A stretch of 64,000 nt of DNA from JAJDYQ01 sp942491945 (GCA_942491945.1 CALODD010000035.1:7061-71060); one strand, 5' to 3'; shown: positions 1-9,328, numbered from the stretch's first letter. Translations and numbers: made by a program. The notes: generated by a model not told the origin, from the letters alone.

Positions 1-225
1 CAATGGTTTCATATGAACGTTTACAGACATGCAGGGAGTATACGTTGGCCGCTAAAACCCCTCCAGCATGGAAAAACTTGTTCCAGATCACACTTCTATG
101 CCATCTTCTGTAGATTATTGCTTGGATGACTTGTATAGAAAACGCTACAATAGGCATTAAGCTTGCTAATTAACTTTAATAATGACAAAGATTGCTGGCT
201 AAAGCAGCGGCAAAGACGATAAAAC

Positions 226-1062
226 ATGCTGGATGTTACCAAGACACTAAAAGCCGATTTGCAGGACCGACTGGAAAATGCCTACAGGCAACAATTCGGT
301 GATGCTGAGCCTCAGTGTCTGGAATTAATGCATACCGCGGCAGACGACGCAATTGATCGACTGGCAACCAGTAATGCGTCCTATCACAACGTTGAGCATA
401 CGCTCTATGTCACAACAACTGGCCAAACAATACTTGCGGGCAAGGCATCTGAAACCAGCATCACACCTATTGAATGGGCACAAATTACGCTAGCTCTACT
501 TTTCCATGATATTGGTTTCGTTCGTGGTCTTTGTAGCAAAGACGACGACAGCACGTATTACTCAGGAACAGGCGACGACAGGATCCCTCTCGAACGAGGA
601 AAAACCGACGCCAGCATGATGCCCTACCATGTCGACCGCGGACAATGCTATGTCGCTGAGACCTATAACCGTTTTGATTTTCTCGATATCGACTTTATTC
701 AAGCCTGTATCGAACGTACACGCTTTCCAATCCCAGAAGATGAAGATCACTCGAATACACTTGATTATCCAGGGCTGGTCAGAGCAGCAGATCTAATCGG
801 CCAGTTCAGTGATCCCCGCTATCTACACAAACTCAACGCGCTGTATCAGGAGTTTGAAGAACAGGGAATTAACCAGCGCATTGGTTATAAAAACATGCAC
901 GATATGCAGGAATATTATCCAATTTTCTACGAAAACCAGGTACTACCTTACATTGCTGAAGGCCTGAGATTACTGGAACTCTCTGAAAGTGGCCGCAATA
1001 TCATTTCAAGCCTGAATAACAACCTCGAAAAAGCCCGCCAATCGCAGCTATTTTCTGAGTAA
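226..1062 (+). CDS. HD-domain metal-dependent phosphohydrolase-like protein
   Basis: This is a 278-residue soluble protein with an HD-type metal site: a Tyr-His-Asn-Val-Glu-His segment near residues 53-58 and the His-Asp pair at 94-95 (LLFHDIGF). The family hydrolyses phosphoester bonds, often of nucleotides, using one or two metal ions, but the substrate cannot be told from the sequence. No signal peptide or membrane segment is visible. The start is the first ATG of the open frame; no convincing Shine-Dalgarno sequence precedes it. It lies 35 bp upstream of a sufE gene on the same strand, so cotranscription is possible. The fold assignment is firm and the function is open. Confidence 0.75.
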   Translation: MLDVTKTLKADLQDRLENAYRQQFGDAEPQCLELMHTAADDAIDRLATSNASYHNVEHTLYVTTTGQTILAGKASETSITPIEWAQITLALLFHDIGFVRGLCSKDDDSTYYSGTGDDRIPLERGKTDASMMPYHVDRGQCYVAETYNRFDFLDIDFIQACIERTRFPIPEDEDHSNTLDYPGLVRAADLIGQFSDPRYLHKLNALYQEFEEQGINQRIGYKNMHDMQEYYPIFYENQVLPYIAEGLRLLELSESGRNIISSLNNNLEKARQSQLFSE

Positions 1063-1097
1063 ACTAACGTTTACTCTTCTACCCGACGTATCCAATC

Positions 1098-1535
1098 ATG
1101 TCTGAGCTTGACTATATAATCGAGACGTTCGATTTTCTGATGGAATGGGATGAGCGCTACCGCTTCCTGGAAGAGCTAGGCGGTAAACTCAATAACGTCC
1201 CAGCAGAACAAAAATGTGATCAAAACATGGTACATGGCTGTGCCAGTAACGTCTGGGTCACCGGTCATATGAACGAATCCGGTACGGGACAGTTTATTTA
1301 CGAGGCAGAAGCGGAACAACCCATCATACGTGGCCTTGTATACCTCACACTACAGGTTTTTGCTGATAAAACACCCGACGAGATACTGGATACGCGGTTT
1401 GATGAAACACTGGCGCGCCTGCATCTGGACGAACACCTGAGTACCCAAAGACATATTGGCATGTACGCTCTGGTACAGAAAATGAAGAGTATTGCCCTGC
1501 CGTTTTCCAGCCGGGACTCATTCGAGACGGAATAA
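1098..1535 (+). CDS. sufE: SufE family cysteine desulfuration protein
   Basis: SufE-type proteins accept persulfide sulfur from a SufS-like cysteine desulfurase and pass it to the Fe-S scaffold in the cytoplasm. The 145-residue length is normal for the family. The sulfur-accepting cysteine is Cys48 in the segment VHGCASNVW, and the C-terminal half has the usual helix with RHIGM. No sufS or csdA gene lies beside it, so the partner desulfurase must be elsewhere. It may be the CsdE paralogue rather than SufE itself; the sequence alone does not decide this. Confidence 0.88.
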   Translation: MSELDYIIETFDFLMEWDERYRFLEELGGKLNNVPAEQKCDQNMVHGCASNVWVTGHMNESGTGQFIYEAEAEQPIIRGLVYLTLQVFADKTPDEILDTRFDETLARLHLDEHLSTQRHIGMYALVQKMKSIALPFSSRDSFETE

Positions 1536-1653
1536 CCCTTAAACCAGACAATACCTACCATAAATTCTTTTCAGTAGGGCATAAGCTCCCAGCAGTTCAA
1601 ATCAAACTCTTTTACGCTTATTATGCGCGATCCTCGCGGAAAGGCATTGGAAC

Positions 1654-2715
1654 ATGAGCCAATTACAACAAACAGACGATCTAAGAATTCAGGCAATTAA
1701 GGAAGTAGTCGCACCAAAAGAGGTGCACACGAAATTTCCAATTAGCCCGAATGCTGCCGACGTGACCGCTAATTCCCGTCAGGCCATACACAACATCCTG
1801 CATGGCCAGGATGATCGCCTACTGGTTGTCATTGGCCCCTGCTCTATCCATGATACAGACGCTGCGCTGGAATATGCTGATCGCCTGCTGCCTCTCAGAG
1901 AAAAACTGGCCGGCGAGCTTGAAATCGTCATGCGCGTTTACTTCGAGAAGCCACGAACCACTGTTGGCTGGAAGGGGTTAATCAACGACCCCTATCTGGA
2001 TGGTAGTTTTCATATCAACCAGGGATTACATCGTGCCCGTGAACTGCTGCTTACTCTGAATGAAAAGGGCATGCCCGCAGCAACCGAATTTCTGGATTTA
2101 ATCACGCCACAATACTATGCCGACTTAATCAGTTGGGGCGCCATCGGTGCCCGGACAACAGAGAGTCAGGCACACCGTGAACTTGCTTCAGGACTATCCT
2201 GCCCTGTTGGATTTAAAAACGGTACTGATGGAACACTGAGCATTGCTGTAGATGCGATCCGTGCTGCGAGTAGTCCACACCATTTTCTATCACTAACGAA
2301 AGATGGCCATTCAGCTATTTTTTCTACTAAAGGCAATGAAGATTGCCACATTATCCTGCGCGGCGGAAAAGCGCCTAATTATGATGCAGAGAGCGTCGAT
2401 CAGGCTGGAAATCATTTAACAGGCGCAGGCCTGTCACCCGTAATGATGGTCGATTGCAGCCATGCTAATAGCGCCAAACAGCATAAGCGTCAGATTGACG
2501 TCGCTAATGATATCGCCCAACAAATGTCTGACGGTGAAAAACGCATTGTCGGCGTCATGGTCGAAAGTCATCTCAATGAAGGCCGTCAGGACAATGTACC
2601 TGGACAGGAATTAAATTACGGGCAGAGCATTACGGATGCCTGCATCAGCTGGGACGATTCTGTTCCAGTACTAGAAAAACTGGCTGAAGCAGTACGCGCC
2701 AGAAGAACACAATAA
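1654..2715 (+). CDS. aroG: 3-deoxy-7-phosphoheptulonate synthase (DAHP synthase, class I alpha)
   Basis: This enzyme condenses phosphoenolpyruvate with erythrose 4-phosphate, the first step of the shikimate pathway. The 353-residue length matches the AroF/G/H group. Recognisable blocks are VVIGPCSIHD, FEKPRTTVGWKGLINDP, GARTTESQAHRELASG, the lysine-bearing GFKNGTDG and the C-terminal metal-ligand region VDCSHANS with VMVESHLNEG. Which aromatic amino acid inhibits it cannot be read safely, so the symbol stands for the family. A purine-rich stretch (GGAAAGG) lies about 12 bases before the ATG. It precedes the ATP sulfurylase gene by 56 bp. Confidence 0.93.
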   Translation: MSQLQQTDDLRIQAIKEVVAPKEVHTKFPISPNAADVTANSRQAIHNILHGQDDRLLVVIGPCSIHDTDAALEYADRLLPLREKLAGELEIVMRVYFEKPRTTVGWKGLINDPYLDGSFHINQGLHRARELLLTLNEKGMPAATEFLDLITPQYYADLISWGAIGARTTESQAHRELASGLSCPVGFKNGTDGTLSIAVDAIRAASSPHHFLSLTKDGHSAIFSTKGNEDCHIILRGGKAPNYDAESVDQAGNHLTGAGLSPVMMVDCSHANSAKQHKRQIDVANDIAQQMSDGEKRIVGVMVESHLNEGRQDNVPGQELNYGQSITDACISWDDSVPVLEKLAEAVRARRTQ

Positions 2716-2771
2716 CACCGGGATCACCGGGTATATTTATCTACACAAGACTTAATACACAGGAGACAAGT

Positions 2772-3956
2772 ATGATTAAGCCACATGGATCGGACGAACT
2801 TAATCCGTTGTTCGTATACGACTCATCTAAGAATGAAGAACTACAGAAAGAAGCCGAAGGCCTGCCTTCACTGTTAGTCAGCTCGGCAACTGCGGCTAAT
2901 GCTGTAATGTTGGGTGCTGGGTATTTCAACCCACTTTCTGGCTACATGAACGTTGCTGACGCCGTTGCTGTTGCTGACAACATGCATATGACTGATGGCA
3001 CTTTCTGGCCAACACCTGTTATGAATCTGGTCGAAAGCACCTCAGACATTGGTGATGCGAAACGTATCGCTCTACGCGACCCGAATGTTGAAGGCAATCC
3101 TGTTGTTGCCATACAGGACATCGATGCAATCGAAGAGTTTACCGATGAGCAGATGGCAACCATTACTGAGAAAGTTTATGGAACATCTGATCCTGAACAC
3201 CCAGGCGTTGTAGCTTTTAATTCGCAGGGTAAGATTGCTATTTCTGGTTCAATCCAGGTTCTGAACTTCTCTTACTTCTCTACTGAATTCCCGGACACAT
3301 TCCGTACAGCAGTTGAGATTCGTAACGAAATCGCCGAGCGCGGCTGGAAAAAAGTTGTTGCTTTCCAGACTCGTAACCCAATGCACCTGGCACACGAAGA
3401 ACTTTGCCATATGGCAATGGATCGCCTTGGCTGTGATGGTCTGGTTATCCACATGTTGCTGGGCAAACTGAAGAAAGGCGATATTCCCGCACCAGTTCGT
3501 GATGCAGCGATTCGCAAGATGGTTGAACTGTACTTCCCAGAGAATTCAGCGATGGTAACGGGCTATGGTTTCGATATGCTCTACGCGGGTCCACGTGAGG
3601 CTGTTCTACATGCGGTATTCCGTCAGAATATGGGCGCTACCCACTTCATCATTGGCCGTGATCACGCCGGTGTTGGTGATTACTACGGTGCTTTCGAAGC
3701 TCAGGAAATCTTCGAAGGCATTCCAGAAGGTACTCTGGACATTGAAATCTTCAAGGCTGACCACACTGCATGGTCAAAGAAGCTGAACAAAGTCGTCATG
3801 ATGCGCGAAGCACCTGACCACTCTAAAGAAGATTTCATCCTGCTTTCAGGTACTAAAGTTCGTGAAATGCTGGGTAACGGCGAAGCACCACCTAAAGAGT
3901 TCTCTCGTCCGGAAGTTGCTAAGATTCTGATTGATTATTACCAATCTCAGAACTAA
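2772..3956 (+). CDS. sat: ATP sulfurylase (sulfate adenylyltransferase)
   Basis: Sat interconverts ATP plus sulfate and adenosine 5'-phosphosulfate plus pyrophosphate. The 394-residue single-chain form is the one seen in sulfur oxidisers and sulfate reducers, not the CysDN heterodimer. Visible active-site motifs are QTRN at residues 199-202 with the following His205-x-x-His208, and GRDHAG at 295-300. There is no C-terminal APS kinase domain. An AGGAGA ribosome-binding site sits 6 bases before the ATG. A strong hairpin terminator follows at 3979. In sulfur oxidisers the enzyme usually runs in the ATP-forming direction; that direction here is inference, since no apr genes are in the window. Confidence 0.95.
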   Translation: MIKPHGSDELNPLFVYDSSKNEELQKEAEGLPSLLVSSATAANAVMLGAGYFNPLSGYMNVADAVAVADNMHMTDGTFWPTPVMNLVESTSDIGDAKRIALRDPNVEGNPVVAIQDIDAIEEFTDEQMATITEKVYGTSDPEHPGVVAFNSQGKIAISGSIQVLNFSYFSTEFPDTFRTAVEIRNEIAERGWKKVVAFQTRNPMHLAHEELCHMAMDRLGCDGLVIHMLLGKLKKGDIPAPVRDAAIRKMVELYFPENSAMVTGYGFDMLYAGPREAVLHAVFRQNMGATHFIIGRDHAGVGDYYGAFEAQEIFEGIPEGTLDIEIFKADHTAWSKKLNKVVMMREAPDHSKEDFILLSGTKVREMLGNGEAPPKEFSRPEVAKILIDYYQSQN

Positions 3957-3978
3957 TAGCCGCTCATAGCAAAAAGAA

Positions 3979-4015
3979 AAGCTCGTCAGATAGATGTATC
4001 TGGCGAGCTTTTTAT
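3979..4015 (+). terminator. Rho-independent terminator after sat
   Basis: A 14-bp stem (3979-3992 pairing with 3997-4010, one G-T pair) with a GATG loop is followed by a run of T at 4009-4013. It lies 23 bases after the sat stop codon and points in the direction of sat transcription. Confidence 0.9.
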
Positions 4016-4061
4016 TTCCTGAGTTCTGGACTAAACATATTCGAATAGCTATGTTTATGTT

Positions 4062-4568
4062 ATGAAGACCATATCAATCATGTTCTTGCTTGCATATTGC
4101 GCGGTATCCTATGCAGAATTATATAAATGGGTAGATCAGAAGGGGAAAATCCATTATTCAGATCGCCCATTAAATCAGAAAGCAGAAAAGTATTCCCCTC
4201 CTCCTCTACAGACAATTCCAGCTTTACCAACAGAAACTATCAAGCCCTTAAAAAAATCATCTAAAGATAGTAGTAAGTATGAATTGATACAGATTACTAC
4301 TCCAAAACAAGATCAAATTTTGACACATGATCAGACAGATATTGCGGTAAATGTAAGATTAAAGCCTGGGCTAGATATAGGTAAATCCCACAAGCTAGCA
4401 ATATACCTTGACGGATCTCTATATGCAGAAGGCTCAAAATTTAGCTACTCCATCTCTAATACAGATAGAGGAACGCATAATATTTATGCAGCAGTGCTAG
4501 ATGACACAAATAAAGTACTTATAAAAACAGAACCCGTAAGCTTTCATGTGAAACGCCACCATCGCTGA
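4062..4568 (+). CDS. DUF4124 domain periplasmic protein
   Basis: The 168-residue protein starts with a clear Sec signal peptide (residues 1-18, ending in SYA) followed at once by the DUF4124 signature, ELYKWVDQKGKIHYSD. The C-terminal half resembles a beta-sandwich with QDQILTHDQTDIAVNVRL and a PVSFHV end. DUF4124 proteins are common in gammaproteobacteria and their role is unknown. The gene is richer in A and T than its neighbours. It converges with the Trm112-like gene downstream. A paralogue sharing only the N-terminal part lies at 8780. Confidence 0.75.
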   Translation: MKTISIMFLLAYCAVSYAELYKWVDQKGKIHYSDRPLNQKAEKYSPPPLQTIPALPTETIKPLKKSSKDSSKYELIQITTPKQDQILTHDQTDIAVNVRLKPGLDIGKSHKLAIYLDGSLYAEGSKFSYSISNTDRGTHNIYAAVLDDTNKVLIKTEPVSFHVKRHHR

Positions 4569-4593
4569 TGGTTATAGATACAAGCACCCCCCA

Positions 4594-4866
4594 TTATATT
4601 ATTCCATCAGGAAACTGATCCGTATTAATCCCCTGATCTTCCAGCATGACAGGAATTCCATCATCAACAGGGTAGATCGTCTTCCCTGTTTCCGTAATCA
4701 ACCCTTCCTGTAGTTGTTCACCCATTGTTTCACCACCAATATTATGAACATCATCTTGAGCTATAACCTCGTTTAACGCCTTCAGTTGTTTAGACGTTAA
4801 TTTATTAACCGGTGATTTAGTCACAGGGCAACATAAAATTTCTAGTAACTTACCGTCGATACTCAT
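4594..4866 (-). CDS. Trm112-like small protein
   Basis: The 90-residue protein has the Trm112p-like layout: an N-terminal LLEILCCPVTKSPV segment and a C-terminal GLITETGKTIYPVDDGIPVML. Members are small beta-rich proteins that in eukaryotes and archaea activate methyltransferases; bacterial versions (YcaR type) have no settled role. Only one cysteine pair (CC) is present, so a four-cysteine zinc site is not supported. It lies downstream of the broken 5'-nucleotidase gene on the same strand, 40 bp away. Confidence 0.82.
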   Translation of the reverse strand: MSIDGKLLEILCCPVTKSPVNKLTSKQLKALNEVIAQDDVHNIGGETMGEQLQEGLITETGKTIYPVDDGIPVMLEDQGINTDQFPDGII

Positions 4867-4906
4867 TTTCTATCCTGCTTAAATTAATACCTGAATGCTA
4901 TGCAGC

Positions 4907-5812
4907 TTAATCCTGATTAGCAACCCCATGTGGCACATGACCCGTTGCTACATGTTGAGAGGCCGACTCAATATGATGGTGCTGATCATCAAAAAATATA
5001 TCCGCACCAAATGTTCTCAGAAACTCCCCTTTATCCATACCACCGAGAAATAACGCCTCATCAATCCGAATACCCCAGGCACGCAAAGTCAGAATAACCC
5101 GTTTATGTGCTGGTGCGGCGCGAGCAGTGACTAAAGCAGTACGAATTGGCGCTTCATCGGCCGGATAGGATGCCTGAATACGATGCAAAGCAGCCAGGAA
5201 ATTTTTGAACGGCCCACCAGATAATGGTTTCTTTGCAGCAGCAACTTCACTATCGGTAAACGCCTGTAGACCATTTTCTTTAAAGACACGTTCTGCTTCG
5301 TCAGAAAACAACACAGCATCACCGTCAAAAGCCAGTCGTAGTTCCGTGTCACTATCATCATTGGAATTTGCGCCCGGCATAATTGTCGCTGCGGCATACC
5401 CTGCATCAAGTGCTTTTACGACATCATCTGGGTCAGTGGATAAAAATAAATGCGCCCCAAAAGCAGACACATAGGAGTACGGGCTCTCGCCTCCCGTAAA
5501 TGCTGCTCGCGAAATTTGTAGATCATGATGCTGAATTGAATTAAATATTCTTAAACCCGTATCCGCACTATTTCGTGACAGCAGGATTACTTCGACCATC
5601 GGATGGTCTGGATCACGACCATTTAACGCCAGAAGCTTGCGAACCAGTTAAAAAGCGGAGCCCGGCTGTAAGACCTTCTCCTCGTTCTCAATCTGATAAC
5701 GACAATACGCTTCAATGCCTTCGTTCTGAAAGATCTCATGGCTATCATCAAGGTCGAATAATGCCCTTGATGAGATGGCAACGACTAGTTTGTCTTTCAG
5801 ATCAACTTTCAT
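4907..5812 (-). pseudogene. cytosolic 5'-nucleotidase family gene interrupted by one in-frame stop
   Basis: Reading from an ATG at 5812 gives MKVDLKDKLVVAISSRALFD and continues in the pattern of the bacterial 5'-nucleotidase (cN-I-like) family up to QPGSAF. A TAA stop then falls at 5650-5648 (codon 55). The same frame resumes directly with LVRKLLALNGRDPDHPMVEV and runs to 4907 with family blocks LLSRNSADTGLRIFNS, RAAFTGG, LAFDGDAVLF and a final FFDDQ. No base is gained or lost, so one nonsense change explains the break. A gene call starting at the internal ATG at 5599 would miss 71 codons. The family dephosphorylates nucleoside monophosphates. Whether the stop is real, a sequencing error or read through cannot be told here. 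Confidence 0.85.
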
Positions 5813-5916
5813 ATTACTCAGTATAATTCAATCTGCCCGTGACCGTAGTATCTCTGAGACCCCCGAACAATTTGATACCGGTGTTCAGAAAAATCCATAG
5901 CCACATGATGAGTAAT

Positions 5917-8040
5917 TCATTCACCACGCACTGCCTCTAACACCGATGGTACCTGTGCCACTTTTTGCAACACTCTCATTAACTGATCAAGGTGCGTTAT
6001 CTCCGTCACAATATTCATATGCGCTGTATTATCTTCCTCATCGCTATAGGAGTTAACCGCGCGTACATTTACATCCTCCTTAGCCAGCACCTGTGTAATA
6101 TCACTGAGCAGGCCATTGCGATCATAAGCCACGATTTTGATTGGTACCGTATAACGACTATCCGGCTGATTTGCCCAGGAGACCTGTATTTTTCGCTGTT
6201 GTTGTTCCTCGTTCAAATTGAGCATATTCACACAATCCTGACGATGAATACGCACACCGCTACCACGCGTGATATAGCCAATGATGGATTCATAGGGGAC
6301 AGGATTACAGCACGTCGCGATTTCCGTCATTAACTTGCCGACCCCTGCAACGATAATATCATCACCCGTCGGAACCTCTGCCTGGCGATTTACAGTAGCA
6401 GGTAATTCTTTATCTAAAATTTGTGGCTGTAATTGATTAATAACCTGATTGACGGTGACTTCACCTCGACCAACTGCGGCATAAAGGTCATCATCACTAT
6501 GTAAATTAAATATTTCAGGCAGACTGCGAGCATCAGCTAACTGCAGTCCAACCCGCTTCAACTCACGTTCCAGCTGCTGCTTCCCATCGCTTAAATTCTT
6601 CTCAAAATCTTGTAGTCGAAACCACTGGCGTATGCTGCTGCGCGCTCGTCCACTAACAATATATCCAAGATGTGGGTTTAACCAATCTCTGCTTGGCCCA
6701 CCTTCTTTAGCGGTGAGAATTTCAACTTTATCGCCATTGGATAGCTGATCAGTTAGAGAAGCCATCTTGCCATTGACCTTCGCTCCACGGCACCGGTGAC
6801 CAACCTGAGTATGAATATGATAAGCAAAGTCGACTGGTGTTGAATGCGAAGGCAAATCGATCACCTGGCCTTGCGGTGTTAGGACATACAGCCGCTCCTG
6901 AAATACTTCAGACTTGAAACGATCAATAAAGTCTTCAGCCTCCTGCTCGTCATCTTTCCACTCCAGCATTTGGCGCAACCAGTTTATTTCCTCGTGCAAT
7001 CCGGCATCGTGTCTGGATTGTTCTTTGTACAACCAATGCGCAGCCACACCATATTCAGCGAACTGGTGCATTTCATGCGTTCTGATCTGTACTTCGAGCG
7101 CATGACCGCCTGGGCCGACAACCGCAGTGTGCAATGACTGGTAGCCGTTCTCTTTGGGGTTCGCGATATAGTCATCAAACTCCTGCGGAATATGCTTCCA
7201 CTCACCATGCACGATACCCAGCACCGTATAGCAATCTGTTACCGTATCGACAAGCACCCTGACTGCCTGCACATCAAATAGCTCATCGAACGGCAGGTTC
7301 TTACGCTGCATTTTTCGCCAGATACTGTAAATGTGTTTTGGTCGGCCTTTCAGTTCAGCATCAATACCCTGAGAATGAAGTCCATTCCTGACCACTTCAA
7401 GCACCTGATTAATCATCGCTTCACGCTCGATACGCTTGCGTTCCAGATTACTGGCGAGCGTTTTGTAGGTATCTCGCTCAAGCTTTCTGAAAGCCAGATC
7501 TTCCAATTCCCATTTGATCTGCCAGATACCCAGACGGTTAGCTAGAGGCGCGTAAATATCCAGTGTCTCTTTAGCCAGAATCTGCTGTTCAAGTTCTGAT
7601 AGTTTTTGGATTACGCGCATCCGACTTAGCTGATCAGCCAGCTTAATCAATACAACACGCACATCTCGGGCCATCGCCAGAAGCATTTTGCGTAAATTTT
7701 CTGCTTGTGCAGCAGGTAAATCAGAGTGCCCAGGATTGATTTCACGAAGATAAGACAGCCTGCAAACACCTTCAACAAGATCGAATATTTCCGACCCGAG
7801 CTGACTCTGTATTTCCGACTTTGATTCAGTATCAAGTTGGATATTTTGCAACAAAGCCGCCGATAGTGTCTCATAATCCAGACCCAGCTCTGCGAGTGTC
7901 TGTGCTACGTCAATAGCATGTTCATACTCATCAATTGGTGCATTTTGAGATCTGAGTATGTCATCTGCACGCCCAATGATATCCAGGTGCTTTTCAGGCA
8001 CCAGATCCGTCAGGCTACGCGGTAAAGCAACCGCATTCAT
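5917..8040 (-). CDS. relA: RelA-type (p)ppGpp synthetase
   Basis: RelA makes the alarmone (p)ppGpp from GTP/GDP and ATP on starved ribosomes. The 707 residues carry, in order, a pseudo-hydrolase domain, the synthetase domain (GRPKHIYSIWRKMQ, NGYQSLHT), a TGS domain near 385-445 (RLYVLTPQGQVIDLPS), zinc-finger-like CC/H residues and a C-terminal ACT domain near 635-707. The hydrolase His-Asp pair is replaced by Gln65-Asn66 (AALLQNIQLD). The synthetase loop reads EFDDY near residue 287, the ExDD form of monofunctional RelA rather than the RxKD of SpoT. It should therefore be synthesis-only. Two tiny membrane-protein genes lie just upstream on the same strand. Confidence 0.95.
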   Translation of the reverse strand: MNAVALPRSLTDLVPEKHLDIIGRADDILRSQNAPIDEYEHAIDVAQTLAELGLDYETLSAALLQNIQLDTESKSEIQSQLGSEIFDLVEGVCRLSYLREINPGHSDLPAAQAENLRKMLLAMARDVRVVLIKLADQLSRMRVIQKLSELEQQILAKETLDIYAPLANRLGIWQIKWELEDLAFRKLERDTYKTLASNLERKRIEREAMINQVLEVVRNGLHSQGIDAELKGRPKHIYSIWRKMQRKNLPFDELFDVQAVRVLVDTVTDCYTVLGIVHGEWKHIPQEFDDYIANPKENGYQSLHTAVVGPGGHALEVQIRTHEMHQFAEYGVAAHWLYKEQSRHDAGLHEEINWLRQMLEWKDDEQEAEDFIDRFKSEVFQERLYVLTPQGQVIDLPSHSTPVDFAYHIHTQVGHRCRGAKVNGKMASLTDQLSNGDKVEILTAKEGGPSRDWLNPHLGYIVSGRARSSIRQWFRLQDFEKNLSDGKQQLERELKRVGLQLADARSLPEIFNLHSDDDLYAAVGRGEVTVNQVINQLQPQILDKELPATVNRQAEVPTGDDIIVAGVGKLMTEIATCCNPVPYESIIGYITRGSGVRIHRQDCVNMLNLNEEQQQRKIQVSWANQPDSRYTVPIKIVAYDRNGLLSDITQVLAKEDVNVRAVNSYSDEEDNTAHMNIVTEITHLDQLMRVLQKVAQVPSVLEAVRGE

Positions 8041-8049
8041 TGATCCAGT

Positions 8050-8295
8050 TTATCCTGCGCTGGAGTCATTATTCGTTGATAACCATGCCATGCGGCCGAG
8101 CTTAATCGCGAGTATAAGAAGCCCTGTACTGTGCATAATCAGATCAAAAATATCGATGGGTTTAACCAGGCTTCCTTCGCTTAACATGCGCAACTTTTCC
8201 ACTAAATGTGGCTCTGGTGCCATGGGGGCTAATCCCAACATAATCGCTACAATCCCCAAGGGCAAAACCGGAATAGACTCGAGAACTTTCAACAT
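8050..8295 (-). CDS. small two-helix membrane protein
   Basis: This 81-residue protein starts at the ATG at 8295, which has AGGA six bases upstream; a longer frame from 8319 lacks such a site. It has two hydrophobic segments (VLPLGIVAIMLGLAPM and IMHSTGLLILAIKLG) joined by a linker containing EKLRMLSEGSLVKPIDIFDL. I have seen similar short proteins in gammaproteobacteria, but no function is known to me. The stop codon lies 10 bases before the relA start, so it is probably cotranscribed with relA. Confidence 0.65.
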   Translation of the reverse strand: MLKVLESIPVLPLGIVAIMLGLAPMAPEPHLVEKLRMLSEGSLVKPIDIFDLIMHSTGLLILAIKLGRMAWLSTNNDSSAG

Positions 8296-8352
8296 AATTC
8301 GTCCTGAGGGGCTACGCATCCCGCGTACCCCCTGTACAGTCGTTATAGGATA

Positions 8353-8532
8353 CTAGGCGTGCATGGTCTCATCGAGCACAGGCATTAGCAAGAAAATGAG
8401 AAAGCCTGCTACCACGAGCCAGAACGCGTAGGCTGTTATGAACGGAATCGTCACAATATGACCGATAATACTGATAAGGCCTAATATCATAGCAATCCAG
8501 TATAATGTGCTATCTGTAAGGTCGCGCTGCAT
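8353..8532 (-). CDS. 59-residue membrane protein
   Basis: A frame of 59 codons plus stop begins at the ATG at 8532-8530, preceded by AAGGAGGTGCC, a near-perfect Shine-Dalgarno sequence at good spacing. The peptide is MQRDLTDSTLYWIAMILGLI at its start, has a second hydrophobic stretch (FWLVVAGFLIFLLMP) and ends DETMHA. Two membrane helices are likely. It sits 57 bp upstream of the 81-residue membrane protein, on the same strand, in front of relA. The strong ribosome-binding site and hydrophobic pattern support a real gene despite its size. Its function is unknown. Confidence 0.65.
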   Translation of the reverse strand: MQRDLTDSTLYWIAMILGLISIIGHIVTIPFITAYAFWLVVAGFLIFLLMPVLDETMHA

Positions 8533-8779
8533 GAGGCACCTCCTTCTATATGGACATACCCTTTAGACCCATAATACGAACAAATGCTCAACTAATAATA
8601 TTTTACTGTGATCAGAACTATCTATCTGTCACGCAGGACGATTCCTTCTATACGCTCTGGTTATTAATCATCAAATCGAGAATTCTTGAACTACTTCCAG
8701 AAAAAACACTTGTCAAACAACGGTATTACGTCCTAAAGTTAAACCTGTGTCATTCATTAATAAATCTATGGAGCTTTCC

Positions 8780-9211
8780 ATGAAACAGGCTTTGGCAATA
8801 ACCGTAATATCATTGTCACTTTGCAGTTTTGCGGCTAACTCAAAACTATATAAGTGGGTGGATGACAAGGGTCAGGTCAACTACAGCCAGACCAAACCGA
8901 CGGATTTCAAAGCGTCCGAGGTTAATGCGCCACCTCCACCACCTAGTGATGCACCAGATTTAAATAAGCCCTTCGCTGACCAGATACGTTCGAAATCGAC
9001 TTCGAAAAATGGATCTAGTTCTTCTAGCTCAACTGGAAATAACTCAAACGATGACGCATGCGAAACCGCTAGAAAAAATCTTTCTGCGCTTCAAAACAAT
9101 GCCCGAATAAAATACAAAGATACCAAAGGTGAAACAGTCATCATGCCTGACGATGTAAAGAAACAAAAAGTCGAAGAGTCTCAGGAGCAGGTCAAGCAAT
9201 TCTGTAAATAG
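8780..9211 (+). CDS. DUF4124 domain periplasmic protein, second copy
   Basis: The start at 8780 (MKQALAITVISLSLCSFAA) has GGAG six bases upstream and gives a clean signal peptide; a frame opening at 8747 would spoil it. The DUF4124 core KLYKWVDDKGQVNYSQ follows directly. After a proline run (PPPPPSD) and a serine-rich linker comes a short C-terminal segment with two cysteines (DDACETARKNL and VKQFCK), which may form a disulfide. At 143 residues it differs from the other DUF4124 protein at 4062 everywhere beyond the N-terminal 50 residues. Its function is unknown. Confidence 0.78.
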   Translation: MKQALAITVISLSLCSFAANSKLYKWVDDKGQVNYSQTKPTDFKASEVNAPPPPPSDAPDLNKPFADQIRSKSTSKNGSSSSSSTGNNSNDDACETARKNLSALQNNARIKYKDTKGETVIMPDDVKKQKVEESQEQVKQFCK

Positions 9212-9259
9212 CCTGATATTGAACACTGCGGACTACGCTATAGAGCCCATATACCACAC

Positions 9260-9288
9260 AAATAAAAATGCCACCTGACTGGTGGCAT
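9260..9288 (-). terminator. Rho-independent terminator for the minus-strand gene at 9329
   Basis: An 8-bp perfect stem (9268-9275 with 9281-9288; ATGCCACC/GGTGGCAT) with a 5-base loop is followed, in the minus direction, by TTTTTATT. It lies between two converging genes. It may also slow transcription from the DUF4124 gene, but the T tract is only on the minus side. Confidence 0.8.
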
Positions 9289-9328
9289 TAGATATGTAAT
9301 TTTTACTGACTAAATAAACCAGGGCATA

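Noticed and set aside
1..157. Open frame on the minus strand from an ATG at 157 running off the window edge (52 codons).
   Set aside because: No ribosome-binding site, no recognisable family and short enough to be open by chance.
8550..8783. 77-codon plus-strand frame upstream of the second DUF4124 gene.
   Set aside because: No ribosome-binding site or domain pattern; it overlaps the leader of the DUF4124 gene, whose start at 8780 is well supported.
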